DNA of 64,000 nucleotides, taken from NCBI RefSeq assembly GCF_014650555.1, contig NZ_BMVE01000005.1, forward strand, positions 488,240-552,239, in the 5' to 3' direction. Under the pieces are notes generated by a model, which ran no database searches, was not told the origin of the DNA, and saw only the letters and a list, made by a program, of their open reading frames with translations. Made by a program: the position numbers and the translations under genes. This stretch comes from Streptomyces goshikiensis. GTDB lineage: Bacteria; Actinomycetota; Actinomycetes; Streptomycetales; Streptomycetaceae. Of this stretch, positions 50,165 to 57,798 are shown one piece after another. Within the stretch, counting starts at the first letter, position 1. Each line of letters opens with the position of its first letter.

Positions 50165-50318
50165 GGTTTCCTCCGGGGAGTGAGGTGTCCCCCGCAGCGT
50201 CACCCGGGTGCCCGGCCCCCGCCACTCGGGCACCCCGTTCGGGTCCCCCGGGTGGCGTGGCCCGCGCACCGCCCGCATCATCGGGCCCGCACGGCGGCCA
50301 AGGGCCGCCGCGCACGGC

Positions 50319-51401
50319 TCAGTGGCAGCAGTCCGGTTCCAGGCCCGACGGCAGTTCCAGGCCGCCGAACACCGCGCCCGTGGCCTCGTCGCCGCCGAGG
50401 GCCGCGACGGCCAGCAGCAGCGAACCGGCCGTCCAGGTCGTCTGCTCGACCGGCCAGACGGCCCGGTCGTCGAAGACGTAGCCCGTCCAGTACATGCCGT
50501 TCTCGGCCCGCATGTGGCCGATCGAGCGCAGGATCTCCAGCGCCCGGTCCGACTCGCCCATCGCCCACAGCGCGAGCGCCAGCTCGCAGGACTCCCCGCC
50601 CGTGACCCACGGGTTCGGCAGCACGCACCGCACCCCGAGGTCCGGGACGACGAACTCCTCCCAGCGCTCCTCGATGCGCGCCGAGGCCTCGGGCCCGGTC
50701 AGCGCGCCGCCGAGGACCGGGTAGTACCAGTCCATCGAGTAGCGCGACTTGTCGAGGAACCGCTCCGGGTGCCGGCGGATCGCGTGGCCGAGGGCTCCCG
50801 CCGCCAGCTCCCAGTCCGGCTGCGGCTCCTCGCGGTGCTCGGCGATGGCCAGCGCGCAGCGCAGCGCCTGGTGGATGGAGGAGGACCCGGTGAGCAGCGC
50901 GTCGGTGACGGGGGCGCCGTCCGCCTCGCGCTTCCAGCCGATCTCGCCGCCGGGCTGCTGGAGCCCGAGCACGAACTCGACGGCCGCGTAGACGGCGGGC
51001 CACATCCGGTCCAGGAAGGTGTCGTCGCCGGTGGCGAGGTAGTGGTGCCAGACCCCGACGGCGATGTACGCGACGAAGTTGGTCTCCCGGCCGGCGTCCT
51101 GCGGCTCGGCGGTGTCCACGCCGTCGGGCCGGTCGGCGTAGGCCGCGTACCAGGAGCCGTCGCCGTTCTGGTGCCGCGCGAGCCATTCGTAGGCGCGGGC
51201 GGCCGCCTCGTGCTCGCCCGCCGCGTCGAGGGCCATCGCGGCCTCGGTGTGGTCCCAGGGGTCCAGGTGGTGGCCGCGGAACCACGGTATGGCCCCGTCG
51301 GAACGCTGTGCGGCGAGGATTCCCGCGACCGTCAGGGCCGCCTGCTCGGCGGTCAGTACGCCGTCCAGGACGAGGTGTTCGGTACGCCCGGGTGTGGTCA
51401 C
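50319..51401 (-). CDS. Prenyltransferase/squalene-cyclase-repeat-like protein
   Basis: A 360-residue soluble protein with alpha/alpha-barrel repeats carrying QxxDGxxxW-like motifs (AAQRSDGAIPWF, ARHQNGDGSWYAAY, LQQPGGEIGW). Homologues in Streptomyces are annotated as prenyltransferase, but the fold is shared with terpene cyclases and glycoside hydrolases and no DxDD cyclase motif is visible. The C-terminus ends in CC-H. Its GTG overlaps the stop of the upstream methyltransferase gene (GTGA). It is third in a glycosyltransferase-methyltransferase-barrel operon. Confidence 0.75.
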   Translation of the reverse strand: MTTPGRTEHLVLDGVLTAEQAALTVAGILAAQRSDGAIPWFRGHHLDPWDHTEAAMALDAAGEHEAAARAYEWLARHQNGDGSWYAAYADRPDGVDTAEPQDAGRETNFVAYIAVGVWHHYLATGDDTFLDRMWPAVYAAVEFVLGLQQPGGEIGWKREADGAPVTDALLTGSSSIHQALRCALAIAEHREEPQPDWELAAGALGHAIRRHPERFLDKSRYSMDWYYPVLGGALTGPEASARIEERWEEFVVPDLGVRCVLPNPWVTGGESCELALALWAMGESDRALEILRSIGHMRAENGMYWTGYVFDDRAVWPVEQTTWTAGSLLLAVAALGGDEATGAVFGGLELPSGLEPDCCH

Positions 51402-52135
51402 TGGGCGGCCGCGCTGACCGGGAGGTGGGGCTTCGTCGCGTAGGCCACGAAGCTCTTGCCGATGACCGGGTTCAGGGCCTGCTCCGCGAGCCGCGTGGCC
51501 AGGGGCTTCTTCATGATGTCCCAGACCAGGAGCTTGTGGTACGCCTTGACGGGCAGCGCCTTGTCGTTGTCGACGCCGAAGGCGCACTTGAGCCACCAGT
51601 ACGGGGAGTGCAGCCCGTGGGCGTGGTGCGTGCCGTACGGCTTGAGGCCGGCGGCCTCCATCTTGCCGATCAGCTCGTCCGCCTTGTAGATGCGGATGTG
51701 GCCGCCCTCGACCTCGTGGTAGGCGTCGCTGAGCGCCCAGCAGATCTTCTCCGGGCCGTAGCGCGGCACGGTGATGGCGATGCGCCCGCCGGGCTTGAGC
51801 ACGCGGACCATCTCGGCGAGCACGCCCTTGTCGTCGGGGATGTGCTCCATCACCTCGGAGATGATGACGACGTCGAAGGAATCGTCGGGGAAGGGCAGCG
51901 CCAGAGCGTCGCCCTCCATGGCGGTGGCGGTGGCGCCGGCGGGGACCTCACCGGCCTCCTTCATGGCGGCGAACCACTTGGCGACCTCGCGGATCTCCTC
52001 GCCGTTGCGGTCGACGGCGACCACCTGGGCGCCTCTCCGGTAGCACTCGAAGGCGTGACGGCCGGCGCCACAGCCCAGATCGAGCACACGGTCGCCGGCG
52101 GCGAGCGGGAACCGGGAGAAATCGACGGTCAGCAC
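51398..52135 (-). CDS. Class I SAM-dependent methyltransferase
   Basis: A 245-residue methyltransferase: VLDLGCGAGRHAFE (residues about 14-27), VVAVDRN, the DSFDVVIISEVMEHIPD block and LKPGGRIAITVPRYGPE. It resembles small-molecule or lipid-head methyltransferases of the Methyltransf_11 group. The GTG at 52135 has AGGA close upstream. It sits between the GT4 gene and the barrel protein with overlapping or close junctions, so all three likely act on one metabolite or glycolipid. Confidence 0.85.
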   Translation of the reverse strand: MLTVDFSRFPLAAGDRVLDLGCGAGRHAFECYRRGAQVVAVDRNGEEIREVAKWFAAMKEAGEVPAGATATAMEGDALALPFPDDSFDVVIISEVMEHIPDDKGVLAEMVRVLKPGGRIAITVPRYGPEKICWALSDAYHEVEGGHIRIYKADELIGKMEAAGLKPYGTHHAHGLHSPYWWLKCAFGVDNDKALPVKAYHKLLVWDIMKKPLATRLAEQALNPVIGKSFVAYATKPHLPVSAAAQ

Positions 52136-52208
52136 GGGGTCCTGCCTTCGCGGTCGCGGGGGGTGAACGGGGTGGCGCTTGCTGCGCGGGGGAACACGGG
52201 ACGGAACG

Positions 52209-53522
52209 TCACCGGTCGCTGCGGGCACGGGCGGCCCGCTCGATCGCGGCCCGGTAGTGCGCGGCGGTGCCCTCGGCGGCCCGCGCCCAGGTGAAGCGGT
52301 CCAGGACCCGCTCGCGTCCGGCGGCGCCGAGGCGGGCCCGCAGTTCCGGGTCGCCCAGCACCCGGCCGAGCGCGGCGGCGAGCGCGCCCGGGTCGCCGGG
52401 TGGCACCGCGAGACAGGTCTCGCCGTCGGGACCGGCGACCTCGGGGATCGCGCCGCCGGTGGTGGCGACGAGCGGGGTGCCGGTGGCCATGGCCTCGGCG
52501 GCGGGGAGCGAGAAGCCCTCGTAGAGGGAGGGCACGCAGGAGACCTGCGCGCTGCGCACCAGGTCGACGAGTTCGGCGTCGGTGATGCCCTTGACGAACC
52601 GGACCGCGTCCTGGAGGCCGTACGTCTCGATGGCGCGGGCGACGGGGCCCCGCTCGGCGCGCTTGCCGACGACGACGAGGTGCGCGTCGGGCCGCTCGGT
52701 GCGGAGTTTGGCGAGCGCCTCGACGAGGTGGACGAGGCCCTTGAGCGGTACGTCGGCGCTGGAGGTCGTCACGATCCGCCCCGGCACCTCGGCGACGGAC
52801 GGGTCGGGCGACCACAGGTCGGTGTCGGCGCCGATGTGCACGACGTGGATGCGCTCCTCGCGGACGCCCAGGTGCTGGACGATCTCCTGCTTGGAGGTCC
52901 CGGAGACGGTGAGCACCGAGGGCAGCCGTCGGGCGACGCGCTCCTGCATGCGCGTGAAGCCGTACCAGCGGCGTACGGAGAGCCGCTTCTTGAAGTCCTT
53001 GGCGGCGTCCAGGTCCAGCTGCCGGTCCACGGTGATCGGGTGGTGGATGGTGCTGACGAGCGGGGCGCCGAGCTGCCCCAGCAGTCCGTAGCCGAGGGTC
53101 TGGTTGTCGTGGATGACGTCGAATTCACCGGCGCGGGCGGCGAGGTGGCGCCGGGCGCGCAGCGAGAAGGTGAGCGGTTCGGGGAAGCCGCCGGTCCACA
53201 TGGTGGCGACCTCGACGGCGTCGATCCAGTCCCGGTACTCGTCGCGCTTCGGCGTACGGAACGGGTCGGGGCTGCGGTAGAGGTCCAGGCTCGGCAGCTC
53301 GGTCAGCGTGGCGCCGGTGTCCAGTACCGGGTAGGGCTGCGCGCCGATGACCTCGACGCTGTGCCCGAGGCGGACGAGTTCGCGCGAGAGGTGCCGGACG
53401 TAGACGCCCTGGCCCCCGCAGAACGGGTTCCCCTTATACGTGAGGAGCGCGATGCGCAGCGGGCGGTCGCCGTCCGTGGCGGACTCCTCGAAAGGGCTCT
53501 TCACCATGGCCTCAGCGGTCAC
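52209..53522 (-). CDS. Glycosyltransferase family 4
   Basis: A 437-residue GT-B enzyme. The N-terminal acceptor domain begins RIALLTYKGNPFCGGQGVYVRHL; the C-terminal nucleotide-sugar domain has GRIVTTSSADVPLKGL and the EGFSLPAAEAMATGTPLV motif (E-x7-E) of retaining GT4 enzymes. It transfers a sugar to an unknown acceptor. GTG 53522 is taken as start; an ATG at 53507 is possible. It is first gene of a three-gene operon and is divergent from the KstR-like gene with a KstR-like box between them. Confidence 0.85.
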   Translation of the reverse strand: MTAEAMVKSPFEESATDGDRPLRIALLTYKGNPFCGGQGVYVRHLSRELVRLGHSVEVIGAQPYPVLDTGATLTELPSLDLYRSPDPFRTPKRDEYRDWIDAVEVATMWTGGFPEPLTFSLRARRHLAARAGEFDVIHDNQTLGYGLLGQLGAPLVSTIHHPITVDRQLDLDAAKDFKKRLSVRRWYGFTRMQERVARRLPSVLTVSGTSKQEIVQHLGVREERIHVVHIGADTDLWSPDPSVAEVPGRIVTTSSADVPLKGLVHLVEALAKLRTERPDAHLVVVGKRAERGPVARAIETYGLQDAVRFVKGITDAELVDLVRSAQVSCVPSLYEGFSLPAAEAMATGTPLVATTGGAIPEVAGPDGETCLAVPPGDPGALAAALGRVLGDPELRARLGAAGRERVLDRFTWARAAEGTAAHYRAAIERAARARSDR

Positions 53523-53575
53523 TCTCGGCCCCCATCTCCCTGCACTTTCGCCGGAGCGTAACCGCTCGGATAATG

Positions 53576-53589
53576 TAGAACAAGTTTCA
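53576..53589 (+). promoter_or_regulatory. KstR-like operator between GT4 operon and kstR-like gene
   Basis: TAGAACAAGTTTCA fits TnnAACnnGTTnnA. It lies 54 bp from the GT4 start and 174 bp from the TetR start, so it can mediate autoregulation and control of the divergent operon. Confidence 0.7.
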
Positions 53590-53762
53590 GACTTGATCCG
53601 TTGAAGAGCATTGAATCTACCGGCCGGAAACCCCACCGTAAGAGGCGGAGCAGGTGATTCGCGCCACGGATCCGGCGCTTGCCGTGCCGGTTCCGGATCC
53701 AGTGTGGATCAGTACCCGCGCAGCACCACCGAGACGCCACGGAACGCCATGGAACGGGACAC

Positions 53763-54413
53763 ATGACAGTGGAAGCGAAAGCCGTCACCACACCGGCGTC
53801 CCCTCCCCTGACGGAGCGCCAGGAGGCGCGCCGCCGCCGGATCCTGCACGCGAGCGCGCAGCTGGCCAGCCGGGGCGGGTTCGACGCCGTCCAGATGCGG
53901 GAGGTCGCGGAGGCGGCCGGCGTGGCGCTGGGCACCCTGTACCGCTACTTCCCCTCCAAGGTGCACCTGCTCGTCGCCACCATGCAGGACCAGCTCCAGC
54001 ACATGCACACCACGCTGCGCAAGCGTCCGCCCGCAGGTCAGGAGCCCGCCGCGCGGGTCGCGGAGACCCTGATGCGGGCCTTCCGGGCGCTCCAGCGGGA
54101 GCCGCACCTGGCGGACGCGATGGTGCGCGCGCTGACGTTCGCGGACCGCAGCGTGAGCCCCGAGGTGGACACGGTGTCCCGGCTGACCACGGCGATCATC
54201 CTGGACGCGATGGGTCTGGACGCCCCGCCGACGGCGGAGCAGCTCTCGGCGGTCCGGGTCATCGAGCACACCTGGCACTCGGCGCTGATCACCTGGCTCT
54301 CGGGCCGGGCCTCGATCGCCCAGGTGAAGATCGACATCGAGACGGTCTGCCGTCTCATCGACCTCACGGCCCCGGGCGCGGCGGCCGCCGCGCCGACCCC
54401 GCGAAAGTCCTGA
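53763..54413 (+). CDS. KstR-like TetR-family regulator of lipid/steroid catabolism
   Basis: A 216-residue TetR protein. Its DNA-binding part (RRRRILHASAQLASRGGFDAVQMREVAEAAGVALGTLYRYFPSK followed by VHLLV) is very close to mycobacterial KstR, whose recognition helix region reads nearly the same. KstR represses cholesterol-catabolism genes and is released by steroid-CoA intermediates. The ATG at 53763 is the first plausible start. Five matching boxes lie upstream of genes in this window. The orthology claim is from memory of the KstR sequence. Confidence 0.85.
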   Translation: MTVEAKAVTTPASPPLTERQEARRRRILHASAQLASRGGFDAVQMREVAEAAGVALGTLYRYFPSKVHLLVATMQDQLQHMHTTLRKRPPAGQEPAARVAETLMRAFRALQREPHLADAMVRALTFADRSVSPEVDTVSRLTTAIILDAMGLDAPPTAEQLSAVRVIEHTWHSALITWLSGRASIAQVKIDIETVCRLIDLTAPGAAAAAPTPRKS

Positions 54414-54441
54414 ACCCGCCGTAGGGCGGGGGTGAAGCGGG

Positions 54442-54484
54442 CCCGCGGCCGCCGCCGGGCGGGAGGCCCGGCGGCGGTCGCGGG
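54442..54484. terminator. Bidirectional terminator between kstR-like gene and ferredoxin gene
   Basis: A 19-bp stem (54442-54460 with 54466-54484, one G-U pair) and a 5-base loop lies between two convergent genes; a T run follows on the plus strand. Confidence 0.8.
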
Positions 54485-54498
54485 GGTTTCGCCTGCGG

Positions 54499-54732
54499 TT
54501 ACTCCTCCGGGGGGAACACGGCCTCGCCGGTGCCCAGCAGGGTGATGGCGATGGCCTCGACGGGGCAGCCCTCCGCCGCCGCCAGGACCGGCTCGCTGGC
54601 GTCGGTCTCCGCGGCCGCCGGGTGCGACTGGCGCGCCGAGTCCAGGGTGAAGCCCGCCGGGGCGTGGTTCACGCACATGCCCGAGCCGATGCAGACCCCG
54701 CGGTCCACCTCGACGTACCACCGGTCACCCAT
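54499..54732 (-). CDS. 3Fe-4S-type ferredoxin
   Basis: A 77-residue ferredoxin beginning MGDRWYVEVDRGVCIGSGMC. Three cluster Cys are in place (CIGSGMC and EGCPVEA) while the position of the fourth is His (NHAP), the pattern of actinobacterial 3Fe-4S ferredoxins that feed cytochrome P450s. Its ATG overlaps the aldehyde dehydrogenase stop. No P450 lies in this window, so its partner is elsewhere or is another enzyme. Confidence 0.85.
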   Translation of the reverse strand: MGDRWYVEVDRGVCIGSGMCVNHAPAGFTLDSARQSHPAAAETDASEPVLAAAEGCPVEAIAITLLGTGEAVFPPEE

Positions 54733-56204
54733 CACGCACCCGCCCCGGGCGCCTGGTACCCCGCCGGGAGGTGGATCATCTTGTGTTCCAGGTACTCGCT
54801 CAGCCCCTCCGGCCCGAACTCGCGGCCGACGCCGCTGTTCTTGTAGCCGCCGAACGGGCCGAGCATGTCCAGGCTGAAGGTGTTCACGTTGAAGGTGCCC
54901 GTCCGCACCCGCCGCGCGAAGTCGACGCCGTGCTCCGCGTCCCCGGTCCAGACGCTGCCGCTCAGGCCGAACTCCGAGTCGTTGGCGATCCGTACCGCCT
55001 CCGCCTCGTCCCCGTACGGGATCAGGCAGACGACCGGCCCGAAGATCTCCTCGCGGGCGATCCGCATCGAGTTGTCCACGTCGCCGAAGAGGGTCGGCTC
55101 CACGTACCAGCCCCGCTCCAGGCCCGCCGGGCGGCTGCCGCCGGTGAGGACCTTCGCGCCCTCCTCCTGGCCGAGCCGGATGTAGTCGAGCGAGCGCCGC
55201 CGCTGCCGCTCGGCCACCAGCGGCCCGAGCTGCGTCGCCGGGTCCAGCGGGTCGCCGACCACCAGCGCCCCGGCCGCCGCCGCGAGGGCCTCGGCGATCT
55301 CCTCGTACCGGGCGCGCGGCGCGAGGATCCGGGTCTGGGCCACGCAGGCCTGCCCGTTGTTCATCCAGGCCGCCGGGACGATCCCGGCGACCGCCGCGTC
55401 CAGGTCGGCGTCCGGGAGGACGACGGCGGCCGACTTGCCGCCGAGTTCGAGGGTGACGCGGGTGAGGTTGCGGGAGGCGACCTCCATGACGCGCCGGCCG
55501 GCGGCGACCGAGCCGGTGAAGGCGACCTTGTCGATGCCGGGGTGGCCCACCAGGTACTCGCTGACCTCCCGGTCGGCGGGCAGGATCGACAGCACGCCCT
55601 GCGGCAGCCCGGCCTCCCTGGCGATGTCGGCCAGGATGTAGGAGTCCAGCGGGGACTCCGGCGAGGGCTTCAGGATCACCGTGGACCCGGACAGCAGCGC
55701 GGGCGCGAGCTTCGCGGCGGCCACGAACTGCGGGACGTTCCAGGGGATGACGGCGGCGACCACGCCCACCGGCTCCCGGCGCACCAGGATCGGCCCGAGC
55801 GCGCCCTGGCGGTACTCCTCGTACGGGTAGGCGCGCGCGACGGTGATCGCGGCGTCGTAGACCATCATCGGGCCGAGGGCCTGCGCGAGGACGCTCCAGG
55901 AGTACGGGGATCCGTTCTGGGAGCTGATCGAGCGGGCGATCTCCTCGTGGCGGACGGCGATCGCGTCCTTGATCCGGGTGACGACGGCGATCCGCTCGTC
56001 CAGGGACAGCCGGGGCCAGGGCCCCTCGTCGAAGGCCTTGCGGGCGGCGGCCACGGCCCGGTCCACGTCGGCCTCGCAGGCGTGCGGGACGCTGCCGATG
56101 ACCTGCTCGGTGTGCGGGGAGACGACCCGGATCGTGCCGGTGCCCAGCGGATCGGTCCACTCCCCGCCGATGAACAGCTGTCCGTGTTCCACGAGCTCGG
56201 TCAT
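54732..56204 (-). CDS. NAD(P)-dependent aldehyde dehydrogenase
   Basis: A 490-residue enzyme. Conserved ALDH motifs are VIPWNVPQFV, the FTGSVAAGRRVM nucleotide loop, the catalytic Glu in LELGGKSAAVV, the catalytic Cys in NNGQACVAQTR, and EEIFGPVVCLIPY. AGGAGG eight bases upstream supports the ATG at 56204. It is co-transcribed with a ferredoxin and preceded by a degenerate KstR-like box, so it probably oxidises aldehydes arising from side-chain hydroxylation. Confidence 0.9.
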   Translation of the reverse strand: MTELVEHGQLFIGGEWTDPLGTGTIRVVSPHTEQVIGSVPHACEADVDRAVAAARKAFDEGPWPRLSLDERIAVVTRIKDAIAVRHEEIARSISSQNGSPYSWSVLAQALGPMMVYDAAITVARAYPYEEYRQGALGPILVRREPVGVVAAVIPWNVPQFVAAAKLAPALLSGSTVILKPSPESPLDSYILADIAREAGLPQGVLSILPADREVSEYLVGHPGIDKVAFTGSVAAGRRVMEVASRNLTRVTLELGGKSAAVVLPDADLDAAVAGIVPAAWMNNGQACVAQTRILAPRARYEEIAEALAAAAGALVVGDPLDPATQLGPLVAERQRRRSLDYIRLGQEEGAKVLTGGSRPAGLERGWYVEPTLFGDVDNSMRIAREEIFGPVVCLIPYGDEAEAVRIANDSEFGLSGSVWTGDAEHGVDFARRVRTGTFNVNTFSLDMLGPFGGYKNSGVGREFGPEGLSEYLEHKMIHLPAGYQAPGAGA

Positions 56205-56262
56205 GGCTGATGCCTCCTGCGGCCGGTGCGGATACCCGATCACCCTGACGGTGTTTCAGAAC

Positions 56263-56276
56263 TGATACCAGTTCTA
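56263..56276 (-). promoter_or_regulatory. Degenerate KstR-like operator upstream of aldehyde dehydrogenase gene
   Basis: On the minus strand TAGAACTGGTATCA matches TnnAACnnGTTnnA with one mismatch. It overlaps a perfect inverted repeat AGAACTG-ATAC-CAGTTCT (56259-56276 region). It lies 59 bp before the aldehyde dehydrogenase start. Confidence 0.55.
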
Positions 56277-56365
56277 GTTCCAGGAGTCCACGGTCGGGAC
56301 GCAGCGGCCGGGAAGATCCAACGACTAGCCAGAAACGCGGAGAGATGGTCGACTTGGGCGACTAC

Positions 56366-56379
56366 TGCAACATGTTCTC
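56366..56379 (+). promoter_or_regulatory. Near-match KstR-like operator upstream of MBL-fold gene
   Basis: TGCAACATGTTCTC contains AAC-N2-GTT with the correct flanks except the last base. It lies 54 bp before the MBL-fold hydrolase start. Confidence 0.5.
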
Positions 56380-56432
56380 GTTAGCGTGAGCCGGCGGCAC
56401 GGTCGCGGCCCGGCTCGGACAGGGAGCCCCTC

Positions 56433-57506
56433 ATGCCGCAGGACGCGCCACAGCTCGACCAGGACGTGCCGCCTCAGGTCACCGACCACGGCGGAGGCGT
56501 GTGGGGCATCAAGGTCCCCATCCCCGACAACCCCCTCGGGCACACCCTCGTCCACGTCCTCGACACCGGGCGCGGCCCCGTCCTCGTCGACACCGGATGG
56601 GACGACCCGGCCTCCTGGAACACCCTGGTCGCCGGCCTCGGCGCCCTCGGCCTCGCGGTCGCCGACGTCCACGGCGTCGTCATCACCCACCACCACCCCG
56701 ACCACCACGGCCTGTCCGGCCAGGTCCGCGAGGCCTCCGGCGCCTGGATCGCCATGCACGCCGCCGACACCGAGGTCGTCGTACGGACCCGCTCCGCCGA
56801 GCCCGGCGTCTGGTTCGACTACATGAGCGGGAAGCTGGCCGCCGCCGGAGCCCCCGAGGCCCACCTCGCACCCCTGCGCGCCGCCCGGGCGAACGGCCGG
56901 CTGCGCACCCTGCCCGGGCTGCGGGCCGCCGTCCCCGACCGGGAGATCCTCCCCGGTGAACTGCTCCCCCTCGCCGGACGCCGGCTCCGGGCGATCTGGA
57001 CCCCGGGCCACACCCCCGGCCACGTCTGCCTGCACCTGGAGGAGGAGCACCCGGCGCACCTGCCCGGCAACGGCCGCCTCTTCTCCGGGGACCACCTGCT
57101 GCCCGGGATCTCCCCGCACATCGGCCTGTACGAGGACCCCTCCTCCGAGCAGGCCACCGACCCCCTCGGCGACTACCTCGACTCCCTCGAACGCATCGGC
57201 CGCCTCGAACCCGCCGAGGTGCTCCCCGCCCACCAGCACGCCTTCACCGACGCCCCGGCCCGGGTGCGGGAGCTGCTGGCCCACCACGAGGACCGCCTGA
57301 CCGGGCTGTGGGAGCTGCTCGCCGAACCCCTGACCCCGTGGGCGCTGGCGGAGCGGATGGAGTGGAACCGGCCCTGGGAGCAGATCCCGTACGGCTCCCG
57401 GAACATCGCCGTCTCCGAAGCCGAGGCGCACCTGCGGCGGCTGGTGAAACAGGGCCGGGCGGAACCGGTGCCGGGCAGCGACCCGGTGACCTACCGCGCG
57501 GTGTGA
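56433..57506 (+). CDS. MBL-fold metallo-hydrolase
   Basis: A 357-residue metallo-beta-lactamase-fold protein. The zinc motif THHHPDHHG is at about residues 89-97; further ligands are in WTPGHTPGHV, SGDHLLPG and PAHQH. The C-terminal 90 residues form a winged-helix-like domain (VSEAEAHLRRLVKQGRAE), as in the glyoxalase II/LACTB2-type group. It may hydrolyse a thioester or lactone in the same catabolic route, given the KstR-like box upstream. A terminator follows. Confidence 0.85.
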   Translation: MPQDAPQLDQDVPPQVTDHGGGVWGIKVPIPDNPLGHTLVHVLDTGRGPVLVDTGWDDPASWNTLVAGLGALGLAVADVHGVVITHHHPDHHGLSGQVREASGAWIAMHAADTEVVVRTRSAEPGVWFDYMSGKLAAAGAPEAHLAPLRAARANGRLRTLPGLRAAVPDREILPGELLPLAGRRLRAIWTPGHTPGHVCLHLEEEHPAHLPGNGRLFSGDHLLPGISPHIGLYEDPSSEQATDPLGDYLDSLERIGRLEPAEVLPAHQHAFTDAPARVRELLAHHEDRLTGLWELLAEPLTPWALAERMEWNRPWEQIPYGSRNIAVSEAEAHLRRLVKQGRAEPVPGSDPVTYRAV

Positions 57507-57508
57507 GG

Positions 57509-57536
57509 GGCCCGGGCCGCCCGCGCCCCGGGCCCG
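57509..57536 (+). terminator. Terminator after the MBL-fold gene
   Basis: A 9-bp GC-only stem GGGCCCGGG/CCCGGGCCC immediately after the stop codon, separating the gene from the riboswitch promoter. Confidence 0.65.
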
Positions 57537-57559
57537 GGAACGGTGGGCCGGTAGAGTGA

Positions 57560-57680
57560 ACCCGTCGTCCACACTCCCGTACGGGGGGAAGCCGGTGCGA
57601 ATCCGGCGCTGACCCGCAACCGTGACCCGGCCCGCATGCACTGCGGCCGGGAAGCCGGAATGCCCCGTACCGAAAAGTGC
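57560..57680 (+). promoter_or_regulatory. Cobalamin riboswitch
   Basis: The leader contains GGGGGAAGCCGGTGCGAATCCGGCGCTGACCCGCAACCGTGA, split here as the conserved core GCCGGTGCGAATCCGGC (about 57590-57606) and CTGACCCGCAACCGTGA (about 57609-57625), then a terminal GAAGCCGGAATGCC (57651-57664). These are the invariant parts of adenosylcobalamin-sensing riboswitches. It lies about 120 bp upstream of a five-gene uptake operon, which should be shut off when B12 is plentiful. Confidence 0.93.
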
Positions 57681-57798
57681 GCGGCTCGCGCCGCCGGTCC
57701 CTCCGGCGGCCGGCACCGTCGAGGTACACGGAGCCGGAGCCCGGTGCCTGCGCGTGCCTGCCTCCCCGCTCCCCAGCACGAGAGGCACCCGCCCCGCC

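Noticed and set aside
50319..51401. Squalene-hopene or terpene cyclase
   Set aside because: The repeats fit an alpha/alpha barrel but no DxDD or DDxxD catalytic motif is visible.
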